64,000 bases of DNA. It comes from Planococcus citri (taxonomy: Eukaryota > Arthropoda > Insecta > Hemiptera > Pseudococcidae). The stretch is taken from positions 63,029,350 to 63,093,349 of the forward strand of contig NC_088680.1 in NCBI RefSeq assembly GCF_950023065.1. The letters run 5' to 3'. Below are positions 40,011 to 53,468 of this stretch, one piece after another (position 1 is the stretch's first letter; each line of letters starts with the position of its first letter). The notes under the pieces were generated by a model, which was given only the letters and a program-made list of their open reading frames with translations, was not told where the DNA came from and did no database searches. The translations under genes and the position numbers were made by a program.

Positions 40011-42596
40011 AGTTTGGCTAAAAACAGGTCTTTTGTATGGCAATAAATTTTGGAACAAAAAGAGGACTTTTTAAACAAATACGGCAAAAATAAATGTTTT
40101 TGTGCGTTTGTGGTTAGGAGGGTGAGCAAAAAATCATGAACTTACAACTTTCGAGAATCAGCCTGCGCCTCTCCTCCAACCGCCCCCTCCCCTCCTCAAA
40201 TAGTGGCAAAAAAGGCTCGTTGAGAAGGGAAAACAATCTACCTACACCTCAGAACCAAATTTTGAGCTGCTGACGTTGATTTTTGGATTCTCGATGAATT
40301 TTACAAAATGGAGGAAATCGTACTTTATGGTTTGAAATAAAAATAGATCTTAAGATGAAGGAGACTTTTTCCTAGTAAATTCAAACCACTCTGGAAGGCC
40401 TTGTAATCAACTTCGGGCGTCGGTGACTGAAAATCTACTCCTGTGATAAGCTCAAGGTGGCGGGTTAAAAAGTGAGTTCTTTTATTATTTGAAAAGAAAA
40501 TCAAAAATTTTAAATCGCCAATTTTTTTTTTAATTTTTCAAAATTTTATGTACCTAACTGAGGTTAATCCCCTGAACAAATTTCGGCCATTTTAGAGCTG
40601 ATCTAGAGTCTCCAAAAAAATTGGATTCAGCGATTTCAAAACATTCTACTGGTATTAAGACGACGTAATTTACTTCAGCTGCTGAAAATTTGATCCTTTC
40701 GGAAGTTGAAATTTCTTAATCGATTTGAGCAAGTAGTGAATTGTGAATCCGAAGTGTTGGGTTGAGAAATGAATTTTTTTACCTCTTGAAAATCTCAACT
40801 TTTGAAAAAATTACAAAATTAGCGATTTTTCAGAAAAATTTCATATATAGCGATGATATTTTGATAGGCAAAGGGTTCGCACCATGATTATGTAGGTACA
40901 TATTTGACTACTTACTTCCTTAGTTTTTGAACAAAATAAGAAAATTAGAGAAATGAAATTTTTCTACCAACTTGACATTTTTTTCAAGATTTTCTCATCA
41001 GCCTTTTGAAATTATTTTCAACATCACAGTTGAAGGGCAAATTAAAAAATTGCATGAGCTGTGTCAGAAGTTGGAGTAAAATTTTTATCGTTTTTTATTT
41101 GTTTTTTTTAGGGAAGGGGGTCTCAAGTACAAAGTTTGCGCATTCCTACTAGGTAATTTTCACGAAAAATGTAAAAAAAAATCAGCCTCAAAATGTGCCT
41201 TTGTAAAAATAAATTTGAAAAAGTAACATTTTTTTATTCATTAATACGTACAGTCCATAAAAACTGAATCGAATTATTATACTCGTAAGTGATGCTAGTT
41301 TAAAATCATTAAACATTATTGCTACGTAAACGCACATTACATTACTAAATGTAGGTAATCATCTTAAAACCATATTCATCTCTCGAAGTCGAAGCTATAA
41401 ATATTGTGAATTCGGTGTAAAAATTTATAGAGAGTATATAGAGCGAAAAAGAAAAAGAAGAAAAAAACACGCGCAAACAAACAGAAGCCTGCCATATACT
41501 GACACAGCTGTTGGACAAAGTCGTATAAATTGAAAAAGTAAACACGATTATAGAATCATATCGGGAATTGAGCTCGAACGTTATGGGATTTCGGTGTAAA
41601 AACCGATGCACTTTTGATAATAAAATTTCTACGTGAAATTTAACCCGTGAAATGTTATCAGGCGTAAAATTTCTGTCACGTTTAACCCATTTCAAAACTC
41701 GAAGTAGAACCTAGATTAGCAGGAAAGTCGTCAACTTGGAGCGTTTTATACGTAGTTTATTGCTGGGAAAAAACGAAGATGTATTTTTCGAATATCGAGT
41801 GACTGGCTTGACTATGTTTTTTATGTTTTGATGTGGATATTTTATGTTTCTCAAAATACTTGTTGGTAGGTATGTAGTTGATGGGATAGGTACATACGAA
41901 ATTTAAAACTGAGGTGTGGGAAATTTCGATTTTTGTTCAGTTTTGTTTCGTAATAACGAAGATTTTGAAAGAAAAACTGTTGCTCCTGGCGCAGAACTTC
42001 TCCATGCAAATAATTCGATACATTTTAGCGCCTGCTCGCTGAATCAGTAGTCTTGCAGTGAATTCGGTTCATTTAAAAGAAATCAATTTCTTTTTTGACT
42101 CGATCACGTGACCTTCATTCTTCTTTTTCATCTAGAAGAAATCAACTTTAATTCATTAGGCTGCCAATGAAAGAAACTTTTTTTTTTCATTTTCATTATT
42201 AAAATTTGTAACCAGCTGGCGAGCAAGTCAAGGTCGAGTTGGAAATTCAAAATTTCTCCCACCGTATTTTTGATACCTTCCCCTCATCTCCGAATTTTTT
42301 TGAGTTTTGATCAAAATTGAAGTCTTTTGTACAGTGAGTTTCCTAAAAGAGTCGTCCTTATTTATGCGTGTGAACCTTTTTTTTTACAATTTGTTTTTCT
42401 GCCATCCCATAACATCAACAGTTCTTCAGCCCCCTCTCCCCAACGAAAATAATCGGATGACACAGCTATGCCTGCAGTGTTGAAAAAAATCAAAAAACGA
42501 CGATAAATTATTTGTTATTGAAAATTCTCAATTTATGCGTCAGAATTTTTCTAAATAATCTCCATGACAATCGCGCTCAAATAGTTACCATAGCTA
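40011..42596. other. AT-rich non-coding stretch
   Basis: Contains decayed CTGGAG-family repeats (40380-40620) and a patch at about 41270-41800 with more CpG and an open minus-strand frame (41345-41695) that has no recognisable domain. No alpha-catulin exon seen. Confidence 0.45.
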
Positions 42597-42955
42597 TTCG
42601 TAGTGTCGCAACTTGCGAACCTACGAATAGTACCATACCTCATTTGCAGGTTCGTAACTTGCGAACTTAAATTACACTGTTGCTGTGTTCGCATGTTCGT
42701 AACGTGGACTTGTGAAAATTTTTACTTGCCAATTTGCGAACCTGCGAACGCTTCATATTCTTTGTTCGTAGTGTCGCAACTTGCAAACCTACAAATAATA
42801 CGAGTACTAATCTTCGTTCGCAGATTCGTAACTTGCGAACTTGAAATTACACCGTTGCTGTGTTCGCATTTTACTAATCTTCGTTCGCAGATTCGTAACT
42901 TGCGAACTTGAAATTACACCGTTGCTGTGTTCGCATTATCGTACTTTGGACTTGC
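42597..42955. repeat. GTTCGCAGGTTCGCAA-family array, left block
   Basis: Two units of the family described at 23218-23790, with ACTTGCGAACCTACGAATA and TTGCTGTGTTCGCAT words. It lies just left of the foldback at 43016-44566. Confidence 0.8.
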
Positions 42956-43015
42956 AAAAATTTTTTCATCTTTAGCAAATTTGCCAAAAGTTCTTGTTTT
43001 TGATTTTTTTTTTCA

Positions 43016-44566
43016 AAAAGGAGGAATTGCGATAAGGCCATTTTTTGGCACCAGCTAGTTATCGACTCAACCACTCTTAAAATGTTGTAATAAATGTACG
43101 AAATACGAATCCGTGGTTAGTTAACCCAAAATGACCATTTTTTGGGCTCCAGGGGTTCCCAAAGTTGCGAATGCAAACATAATTTTAGGAACCACTTAGT
43201 ATTATTTTCAAAAACTTTTTTAGCATAAAATATCTGTTTGAACCAAACAAACATTATGGAAGGTTATTTTCTTACTTTAGACCATCGGGGGCAAAAATTG
43301 GGGGGTTTCAATTTTTTGAAAATTTTGGAACCCTCATTTTGGACCTACCCCTTCGAACTCCCCTAAAAAGATTTTTACAGTTTATTAGTATCTGAAAGAC
43401 CTCCATCCTACCAAATTTTGAGCTCAATAAAAATTTTCGCTGGTACTCAAGAATCCAATTTTCCAATTTTTCGTAATTTCGATATTTTGAGAACCCCTGG
43501 AAAACTAGAAACCTGCAATTTGCGCCAAACGTAACGTTCTGAGGTGTATATTCGATTATTTAGATGAAAAAGTTGAATTAAGCTCCCCGTATATTCGTAA
43601 TTTCGAACCTTTTTTTTAAAGCCCCCCATTTTAGGCACCCCTAAAAATTGCGTTTGCGCGTATTTTTTCAAATGAATGGAAGAATTTACATTTGAAACAC
43701 ACTAGGAAGTGCTCGATAATTATTCGTATGATTTTTCCAGTAACTTTCAAAATTGAGCTATTTTAAATCAAATTCTGAGATTTAACTCGTCGAAAAGACG
43801 TGAAAATAACGTTAGCTCAATTTTGAAAGTAACAGGAAAAATCTTACGAAAAATTATCGAGCACTTGCTAGTGTGTTTCAAACGTGAATTCTTCAATTTA
43901 TTTGAAAAACTATGCATAAACACCTTTTTAGGGGTGCCTAAAGTGGGAGGCTCTAAAAAAAAGTTCCAAAATTACGAATATACACAGGGAACTTAATTCA
44001 ACTTTTTCATCCAGATTATTGAATATATACCTCAAAACTATACGTTTGGCGCAAATCGCAGGTTTCTAGTTTTCCAGGGGTTCCCAAAATATCGAAATTA
44101 CGAAAAATTGGAAAATTGGATTCTTGAGTACCAGCGAAAATTTTTATTGAGCTCGAAATTTGGTAGGATGGAAGTCTTTCAGATACTAATAAACTGTAAA
44201 AAGCTTTTTAGCGGGGTTCGAGGGGGTGGGTCCAAAATGGTGGTTCCAAAATTTTCAAACAAATTGACCCCCCCCCCCCCGTTTCTGCTCCCAAGGGGGT
44301 CGAAAATAGAAAAATCTCCTCGCATAACGTTTATCGGGTTTAAACAGATATTTTACGCTAGAAAAGTTTTTGAAAATAATACTCAGTGGTTCCCAAAATT
44401 ATTTTTTTACTCACAACTTTGGGAACCCCTGGAACCCAAAAAATGGTCATTTTGGATTAACCAACCACGGATTCGTATTTCATACATTCATTACAACATT
44501 TTAATAGTGGTTGAGTCCATAACTAACTGGTGCCAAAAAATGGCCTTATCGCAACTCCTCCTTTTT
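43016..44566. mobile_element. large foldback (palindromic) element, unclassified
   Basis: Two arms of about 740 bp are near-perfect inverted copies around a ~54-base loop (about 43759-43812). The outer ends read AAAAAGGAGGAATTGCG and, inverted, AAAAAGGAGGAGTTGCG. The arms share the phrase GGGGTTCCCAAA with long G/C runs near 44270. No target duplication was identified and no transposase is encoded. Open frames here are parts of the arms. Confidence 0.65.
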
Positions 44567-44704
44567 CACAAGTCTCGCTTTTTTTTCAAAAATCTACCAA
44601 AAAACGTCCTTTTTCGAATATTATTTATGTCTTGCTTTTTTCTAAAAATTGTGATTTTTTGGCCCAAAATTGGGAACATTCTCACTTGATTGCCAAAAAT
44701 TGTC

Positions 44705-45720
44705 AATTCGCAGGTTCGCAAATTGGCAAGTGAACATTTTTACGAGTCCAAAGTACGATAATGCGAACACAGCAACAGTGTAACTTCAAGTTTGCAAGTT
44801 ACGAACCTGCAAACAAGGTATGGTAGTATTCGTAGGTTCGCAAGTTGCGACACTACGAACCTGTATATGAAGCGTTTGCAGGTACGCAAACTGGCCAGTA
44901 AAAATTTTTACTTCATAACTTGGTGCCAAATTGCGAACCTGCGAACGCTTCATATACAGGTTCGTAGTATCGCAACTTGCGAACCCACGAATACTACCAT
45001 ACCTTGTTCGTAGGTTCGTTACTTGCGAACTTGAAATTACACTGTTGCTGTGTTTGCATTATCGTACTTTTAGACTCGTAAAAATGTTCACTCGCCAATT
45101 TGCGAACCTGCGAACGCTGCATATACAGGTTCGTAGTATCGCAACTTGCGAACCTACGAATAGTACCATACCTCCTTTGCAGGTTCGTAACTTGCGAACT
45201 TAAATTACATAGTTGCTGTGTTCGCATGTTCGTAACGTGGACATGTAAAAAATTTTACATGCCAATTGGCGAACCTGCGAAAGTCTCATATACTTAGTTC
45301 GTAGTGTCGCAACTTGCAAACCTACGAATAATACTAATCTTCGTTCGCAGGATCGTAACTTGCGAACTTGAAATTACACCGTTGCTGTGTTCGCATTATC
45401 GTACTTTGGACTTGTAAAAATGTTTACTTGCCAATTTGCGAACCTGCGAAAGCTTCATATGCAGGTTCGTATTGTCGCAACTTGCGAACCTACGAATTGA
45501 CAATTTTTGGCAATCAAGTGAGAATGTTCGCAATTTCGGGCCAAAAAAAAAAACACAATCTTTGGAAAAAAGCAAGACTTCAATAATTTCAGAAAAAATA
45601 CCTTTTTTGGCAAGTTTTTGGAAAAAAGCGAGACTTGCGAAAAATTTTTGAAAAAAATCAAAAATAAGAACTCTTGGCAAATTCGCTAAAGATGAAAATT
45701 TTTTGCCAAAAAGCAAGAAT
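44705..45720. repeat. GTTCGCAGGTTCGCAA-family array, right block, with a GGCAAAAAA tail
   Basis: Several ~180-bp units (44705-45505), first in one orientation, then inverted from about 44930. The tail at 45490-45720 closely matches 23780-23980 in the hAT-type element, so this block is probably a fragment or relative of that element. Confidence 0.75.
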
Positions 45721-48520
45721 CTGACAATTTTGGGAAATCATCGGCAAAAGAATTATTTTTTTACATTTTTGTCAAAAAAGCGAGTTCATTTGTGACATAC
45801 TTAGTAAAAGAATTACTTTTTTGTAGTTTTTGAAAACTTCTGCTAAAAAAAGCAGGTTGTACAAAAAAAAAGTGTATTGAATTACGACAAACGTTGCGTC
45901 GCGTTTTAAACAAAATCCTGTTTTAATCGTTTTTTTTTTGCTTAAAAAATTTTTTTCAGAGCTTTTTTGGTATTTTTTATGTTGTTTTTACGTTTTTGAG
46001 GAAACCTCAAATCTGACCATTTCATTTTTCTTTTGAAAAAACTGTTTTAGAAAATTTACATGTTTTCAAAAAAAACAAAAAAAAACAAACAAACGAATTT
46101 GTACAAACACTGAAAAAAGCAAGGCTTTGCAGTTTGCAATTTTTACAAATAATTATATTTTTTCGCAAGTTTTAAGGAAAAAGTGAAACTTTTGACAATA
46201 AAGCAAGTTTTTGGAAAAAAATTAATAATTTTTGTAATTTTTTGGACTTTTACTAAATTTTCAAACAAGGAGAATTTTTAAAAATTTTTGCAAAAAACGT
46301 TCTTGGAAACTATAAACAAAAAAAAGATACATTTTGACGATTCCCGACAGTCATTTTACATTTTGACAATTCCCGACAGTCATTTTTTGCAATTTCTGGT
46401 AAAAAAAAAAAAAACAATTTTGGGTAAAAAGCGAGACTTGAGTTATTTTAGAAAAAGAACGGTGTCTTTTGGCAATTTCTGGCAAAAAAAAGCGTTACTA
46501 TCATTATCAAAAAAGCAAAAATTTTGTAAATAAGTATAGAAAAGACGAGATTTTTTTGTCAAACAGTGAGAGTTGGTCAATTTCAGCAAAAAGTGGCAAT
46601 TTTAGAGAATTATTGGTAAAAAAAAACAAATTGTTTTCAAAATTTTTGTCCTCTGGTCTCTTAAACTGGGCGAGGTTGAGTCAATTATTTATAAAAATTC
46701 TGATACAAAATTGAAAATTTCTAATAAAAAATTTGTTCTAGTATAGGTATTTTAGCAATGTTGAAAAATCTTGCTGTCTTACCTAAAATTTCCAAAAATT
46801 ACAAAGAAAAAAGGTACCTGGCTTTTTGAAGAAAAATTGTAAAAAATTTAATTTCTCTGCCAAGAATTTTCAAAAAAAAAATAATTTTCTTAAAATTGTC
46901 AAATTTCTGATTTTTGATTTTTTTTTCTTCAAAAATTATCCAAAAGCCTAGCTTGGGTGCTTGAGTATTTGCCAGAAATTGCCAAAAGTATCTCTTTTTC
47001 GAAAATAATTCTTAGAAAAAGTCCTGATTTTCGCCAAAAATTGTAAAAATACTCAAGTTGTCGTTTTTTGACAAAAAGTTCCAGTCTTTTACTTTTTAAA
47101 AAAATTGTCCAGAGTCTCGCTTTTTTGTCAAAAAATCATTTCCCTGCTTTTTTTTCAATCAGACTTTGAATTTTCTTTTTTAAGTAGGTAGGTATTTCTT
47201 TTTTTGTGGAATTTTGAAGAAATGCTGTTTTTCCCACATTTGTCTTTAGCAGATGAAAAAATACCAAAATTTTCAGAACATTTTTCACCCTAACAAACTA
47301 CGGTTGGGCAGAATAGATTCATTTATTCAATTTCCAAAAAAAATTTTGATGAATTAAATTTGCATTTTTTTTTTAGAACAATTATGTACTTTGAAAAAGT
47401 GTGGTAAATAGTAATAATCTAATTAAGTAAGCACAGAACAAGTTGAAAAATTTTAATAACAAAAAATTGCGATGGTAAAAATTATGTCAATTCTACTCTT
47501 TCCTCCTCCCCCCGGAAAAATATTGGAAACTCTCATTACACTAGAAATGTGAAAAATTTTCGGTGTCAAATTTTGACCCTTCTCCTTCCTGATCCAGAAA
47601 AAGTTGCGAAATGTTTGTAGAATGCTTCGCCCGTGAAAAATTGAAAAGATGATGAAGGTATTTTTTAAACCCTCCCCCCCCCCTCTTCGGAAAAAATCTT
47701 TAAATGCCCAAAGACTTTGAAAAAGCGAAAAATTGGCGTGTCCAATCATAAAGAAGTGTTAAAATGTTTGAAACAAGTCCATGCTAAGAGACCTTCTAAA
47801 AAGTTCTGCTTTTTCATTTTGAAATTTTTGTTGGACACTTTGTTTTGTTGATATTCTTTTATTTTGTCGAAAAATTGACCTTTTGCTTTTTCATCCAAAA
47901 AATTCCAAAATAATCAAAATTCAACTTTCAAAAATTGAAAACCGAAACATTTTAATTTATATAGCATCTATTCTGTTTTGTTTTTTTTTGAGATTTTTTT
48001 CCTTCACATTGATGAGTTTTGCTCACATTTTGTCACTTTTTTGGCCACTTTTTCGAGCTTTTTTGGTTACTGAAGTTACATATTTTGGAAAAAATTGAGT
48101 ATGAGTCCTGCCTTTGGCATTTTAAAAAATGCTGATCTTTCTAGTTCCCATTCAAAGCCCCTAAAGTTGAAAAAAAAATTTAATTAAATTTTTTTTTTTT
48201 TGAAGAGAGGGGTAAAGTTTTTCTGAAATTTAGAAAAATTCTGAACACAGAAGTTGCAAATTTTTGAAAAATGTTCATCGATTTTTCATTTCTTTTTTCA
48301 TTTTGAGGGCTCTGTTCAGGGAGACCAACACTGATTGGGGTTCCGGGGGGAGGTTTTTCATTTAAAAACGAGTAATTGAGAAATTCTAAGAAAACTTTAT
48401 ATTTTTTTACACCTGGAAAAATAGGAAATTATTTTTCAACTTCTGTACTGGTTAAATTGATTGGAAATGACCCCCTCCCCCTCCTCCATCCCTTAACATC
48501 TTTTCTTTTAATATTTGTAA
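45721..48520. repeat. T/A-rich degenerate arrays
   Basis: Loose repeats of AAAAGCGAGACTT / TTTTGGCAATTT type to about 47150, then AT-rich sequence with pyrimidine clusters (47495-47515 and 47672-47692) and a G run near 48343. No gene recognised. Confidence 0.5.
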
Positions 48521-50090
48521 ATTACTCCTCATCCTCATCTGTATCGTTTCGAGATGCTGCATCATTTGACGAATTATTCGCGCCATCATTTCCATTTTCC
48601 ATTCCATTCTATTCCGCGAACACGGTGCCCAAAAAATCCATTCGAGCGTAAAAGAAAGAAAAAATACGCTAATGTCTGATTATCGTGCCTCGCGAAACAC
48701 AGAAAGAAAGAAAGAAAGAAAGAAATTCCATCATGTAAACAAGCCTCGAATTAGCATCTCTCTCGCTCGATTATTCGAGCACAAGTTTTTCTTTTTCTTA
48801 TCCGTCCGCGTCGCGTCTCCTCTCGTCGTCTCGTTGATGGGAAAATTAAGCTAAAAAAAAAAACCCTCGTTACACGAGTAATTTTATCGTCGTTGTACGA
48901 ACGTAAACTACCTAAGTAAATGGCGAAAGTATATACGAGAGTACGACAAAAAAAAGGGGTTAATTCGGTTCGCTGTGTGAATCGTCGTCGTCGGTGCGAT
49001 GAACGATTTCACGCGACGATTACCAACGTAGTCGTATAGTCGAAGAAATCGTTTAAGTTAGTTTTGTTCTCACGATAAGACGATAATTTAGTACGTAGTA
49101 AAACAACAATGTTATTAATTCGCCAAACGATATTTAATATTCGGGGCCAATTAAAAAATATATAAATCTGGACATATTCGTTAGTTCCGGTTTAAAGTTG
49201 TAAAACTTTGACATGGAATTTGTTAACCTTATCCGTGTTTTCGGTTCGCGTGATCGCACGCTTTGCTTTGCTTTTCCTTTCCTTTCCTTTCCACCGCCTG
49301 AGTCGACTCACCTAGTATAATGGTTTACTTTTGGGTGCATTTTGTCGACCAATGCCACAGCAAGAGAGAGAGAGAGAGGTGAAAACCCAGCTGTGAAGGG
49401 AGAATCCGGCACAATTGGCGCGGTTCGGATGACGTATCAGGGCCGGATTTAGCGTACTTTAATATACCAGCACTGCGGTGAAAGATTAATGCGGCCGGTG
49501 TTGTGATCGGGAAGGGTAATTTTATTAGCGTTTCGCGTGATTCGATGCATTTGTATAGGCGCGATTTTCGACTAATTGAAATATAACTTTTTGTCGTGTA
49601 CCTATGTAGAGGCGCAGAGAGACGAATAGACGATCGAATTCGAACCAAGATATTCGATACGTTGAGCTATTATTTTGATAGGACTTCGCATTAGTCGACG
49701 TTCGAGTAGGTAGTCGGATTAACCGTGAAAATTGATTTGGTTGACTTTTCTATAGTGGAAAAGCTCGTATTTCGTCGACTGTGTAACCGAATATGTTGCG
49801 GGTAAAAAGGGCTCCTGCTCCTGCCAGAGAGATTGCGGTATATATTTACAAGGTTGGCTGGTTTGCGAAACCATGTCCGCGTATTACCGTTTCATATTTC
49901 AGCCGGGATTGAATTTATGATGGAAAAATTCCTCTTTCGTAGATACCTAAATGAAGAGGGCAACGAAAATAAGAATGATCAGGGCGAAATTCGCTTTAAC
50001 GAGATCCTTTTCGTAATTCTGTATATTTCATACTAGAGAAACAATAACAAATGCTTTTGAACATTTCCGATAAGGTGAACATTATAGCCA
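48521..50090. other. CpG-richer, low-repeat patch; no gene recognised
   Basis: Contains a GAAA microsatellite (about 48700-48724), a TTTCC run (49272-49292) and GA repeats (49363-49378). CpG-containing words such as TCGTCGTCGTCGGTGCG (48986) are common. It could be regulatory DNA or an untranslated exon, but no coding frame is convincing. Confidence 0.35.
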
Positions 50091-50094
50091 AATA

Positions 50095-50633
50095 CTTATT
50101 ATCTGCAAATTCGGAAAGGTGGAATGACGAAAAGTTGAAAAGACGAAAAGGCGAAAAGACAAACAGACAAAATGGAGGAAAGGATGAAAAGATGAAAGGA
50201 CAAAAGGACGAAAAGACGAAAAAGACAAAAAAGTGAAAGGAGGGACAGATGAAAAGATGAAAAGAGGGATAGATGAAAGACAAAAGGACAGGCAGATGGA
50301 AAGATGGAATGACAATAGAAGAAAAGACAAAAAGACGAAAGGAGGGATAGATGAAAAGGAAAAGACGAAAAGACAGGCAGATGGAAAGACAGAATGACAA
50401 AAATACGAAAGGACAAAAAGAGGGATCAATGAAAAAACAAAAAAAAAAAAAAAAGGCAAGCAGACGAAATGGAGGAAAGGACAAAAAGATAAAAAGACAA
50501 AAAGGTGAAAGGGGGGATAGATGAAAAGACAAATGGACAGGCAGATGGAAAGATGGAATGACAAAAGATGAAAAGAGAAAAAGACAAAAACAAGAGGGAC
50601 CGATGAAAAGGTGAAAATACCAAAAGATGAAAA
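50095..50633. repeat. GACAAAAAGATGAAAAG purine-rich satellite, block 1
   Basis: An array of ~10-11-bp GAYRAAAA units with a longer motif, AGGCAGATGGAAAGA, recurring near 50288, 50376 and 50539. The same array continues at 51810-51915 and 63585-63930, so three blocks were once contiguous and were split by insertions. The antisense Phe/Ser/Leu-rich frames are repeat artefacts. Confidence 0.85.
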
Positions 50634-51804
50634 CAGGGTGTCTAACACTCCTATTTATCCTATATATCCTATAAAAGTCCTTTTATTTGCCTATGACACC
50701 TTTTTGTCCTTTTAGTGTCCTATTTTTCAACAATTTTATCCAAAAGTCCTATTTTTTTCCAATATGACTTTTTCAATTTTCAATTTTCCCCCCTTTCTTT
50801 CCGGAATTTTGAACTTGTAGAAAAGAGATGATTTGTCGACTTTTGTAGAACTTGAATCACACATTTTTGAGAGCTTCTGCCCTCGCTTCGCTCGGGCTAT
50901 TTGCTTTTACTTTTCCCAATATGTAACTTATTGTTCAAATTCAAGAAATGTTCAAAGTTTGAATCAGAAAGATGAACTCCTCCTTCTTTACTAAATTACC
51001 GATTTCTTTTTACTTCTCAGCAAAACATGAATTTTTTGAAAACTTTTAGCTTAGCCTTGCTTCACTCAGGTTTGTTTGCTTTTCTTTTTCAAGTTTGAAT
51101 TTTTCTTTTCTTTTTGTTGAATTGGGGTGTTGAATCATCATTTAAATTTTAAGATTTTGTAGCAAAATAATATAAGTAACTTATCACTCAAAAAACATCG
51201 TTTTTATACCTCTAAAAATACTGAATTTCTAAAGCTTTTGCCCTCGCTTCGCTCGGGCCCGTTAGCTTTTCTTTTCCAATTTTAAATTTTCAAAAAAAAT
51301 CATAATTTAAATTTCAAAATTTTGAAGCAAAACATTCGAAAAATTTGTGCTTTTTTCCAAATTTTCCATTAATTTTTTTACATTTTTTAAAAATTTGTTA
51401 TTTTGAAACAAGTTTTTTATTTACCAAATTTCATTACATTGACAAGAACCTAAATACATCAAAAATTGTAATGATAAAATTACCTTTTCGACGTACGCTT
51501 GCTTGAAAATAATCTTGGGATGTTTGAAGACATTGGATAAGCGAAAAATTTGAATGTAAAGTTTTGCCTCGCCCACTGCATGCCTCCCCCTCTTGAAAAA
51601 TACCAAGTGTTCAAAAACTGTCCTGTTGAAAGTTCCGCTAAAATTCCTGTCGCTAAAAACTTGAATATAAATTTTGACCCCCCCCCCCCCCCCAATACAT
51701 TACAAAATTCCACAGTAATGCTGGGAAAATGACCTGCTGAAAGTCCTGCTAGAAGTCCTATAAAAGTCCTATTTTTTCATTTTGAAATTTTGTTAGACAC
51801 CCTG
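50634..51804. mobile_element. CAGGG-ended non-autonomous DNA element, copy 2 (5-bp target duplication)
   Basis: The ends are CAGGGTGTCTAACA and its exact inverse TGTTAGACACCCTG. They are flanked by the direct repeat GAAAA (50629-50633 and 51805-51809). Both subterminal regions carry AAAAGTCCTATTTT repeats, where copy 1 has AAGTACTGCATTTT. Palindromic GCCCTCGCTTCGCTCGGGC words lie near 50878 and 51239, with a decayed one near 51052. No transposase found. Confidence 0.8.
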
Positions 51805-51809
51805 GAAAA

Positions 51810-51915
51810 GACAGGCAGAAGGAAAGACAGAATGACAAAAAGATGAAAGGACGGAAAGAAGGACCAATGAAAAAACAAGAAGACAAAAGATGAAAAGACA
51901 AAAGGACTAAAAGAC
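51810..51915. repeat. purine-rich satellite, block 2
   Basis: Short continuation of the GACAAAAAGATGAAAAG array between two inserted elements. Confidence 0.8.
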
Positions 51916-52636
51916 TAGTGATGGGATATTATCAATATTCCAGGTTATCGATATTTCAGGATATCTATATCGTCAAAATATCAAAGGCTTCATATCAATA
52001 TATATATTGAAATTTTTTGGCATTCATAAAAATACCATAAAACAGCTGGTTTTTCATGAAAAGAGAAAGAAAATCAACTCTAAGCTGTTTCTATTCCTCA
52101 TTCTTTGCTTTTTCAGTATCTATTGCTACTAATTCAGCATTTTAAACTTTGAAAACATAATAAGGCTTTTGACGTATTGCGGATTGCATATCAGTTTGCC
52201 TTGTTGAGGTTCAAAGACGTTTTGTCAACTTCTTTAAAACTCGACGAAGAGAGGATCTTTTTCCATTACAGGGTTTAACAGTGTTTAAAATTGAAGAAAA
52301 AACTAAATAAAAGCTATACATTTCAAAAACACATTGTGAAAATTGCTCAAAATATGAAATTTTGATACTCACTGAGAAGAATGCCCACCAAACTGATGAA
52401 GTTCAGGCAAACTGATATGCAACCCGTGATACGTCAAAAGCAGGGATGAAAAGCTAGCTGAAAGCTCAAATCCGAAAGCTGAAAGCCGATCAAATTTTCG
52501 CACTAAGCCAAAAGCTGAAAGTTTGCAAATTTCATTTTTTTCAAGCCAAAAGCTAGCCAAAAGTTTCATTTTTTTGGCTTTTTCAAAGGCTTTTTTGCAG
52601 AATTAAATTCTTTAAATTCAGAAAAAACAAAAAAAT

Positions 52637-53155
52637 TGATAAAATAATATAATTTCACGTATGAAAGATATGACGAATAAAGCAAGTTGGCATAAAATAA
52701 GTACTTACCCCAGCTCACCTACACAGTACCGAAGAGTACCTTACACACGACGAATATAATAAATTAACAAAGAGTACACGAATACGTGACGAAATTCGTT
52801 ATATTTGAGTTTAATCACACAGAAATACACGTCAATAATCGATAATTATTCATAAAATGCACCACGAACTCGTGTGAAATAGGGAAAATATTGTACAAAT
52901 TTGGAGGGATCACTTAAATACACTAATTAATTCTACGAAATAACTTTTAACTTGGACCCGGAGGACACAAAGACTAAAAGGCACATTAACTTGGCGATTC
53001 GCGGACAACCGTTGATGAACTGCGAATTGGTCCAGTCGCAAAAGATGCTGCTAAACCTCTTTCGCGACTGTACCAATCAGTGTTACCCGAAATAGAAGGG
53101 TTAAATACTCTAATATTACGAGTTTCCGGACATAGGCATAAGTCTCAGTCTAACA
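52637..53155 (-). repeat. 3' LTR
   Basis: 519 bp, identical by eye to 61460-61978. Starts TGATAAAATAA and ends CAGTCTAACA on the plus strand. Confidence 0.92.
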
Positions 53156-53468
53156 TATGCCCCAGCGTGAGTTTACTTAGCGGTCGGTGAACCAGCTGAG
53201 CAAATCACGGTAGAACAAAGGCTCGACTATGCCTTACCGGTAACTCGTCCATAGTGGACAGCCAATTGTCCGCTACGGACCTATCAGCTGCCCCCCATGG
53301 TTTCTCGGGTGAGAACAAAAGGAGCAGAGTAAACTCAATAAAATTTCAATCCCACGAGCGTGGTAGGTATCCAGGTAGTCGAAACTGCGAACCACTGGAT
53401 CACCAAACGACGGACGAGGTTCAATGAACCCAGTATGAATGTAGTTCAAAAACCTTTCTATCTACCAG
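53156..53468 (-). other. retrotransposon 3' untranslated region
   Basis: Between the pol stop and the 3' LTR. Only a short G-rich tract (GGGGCATA on the element strand) abuts the LTR, so a classical long polypurine tract is not obvious. A longer G run (TGGGGGGCAG) lies further upstream near 53290-53300. Confidence 0.5.

Noticed and set aside
44108..44689. 193-codon plus-strand frame
   Set aside because: Lies in one arm of the foldback element; the other arm is broken in the same frame and no domain is visible.
49996..50648. Long Phe/Ser/Leu-rich minus-strand frames
   Set aside because: They are translations of the purine-rich GACAAAAAGATGAAAAG satellite, and several frames are open at once. 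Not membrane proteins.
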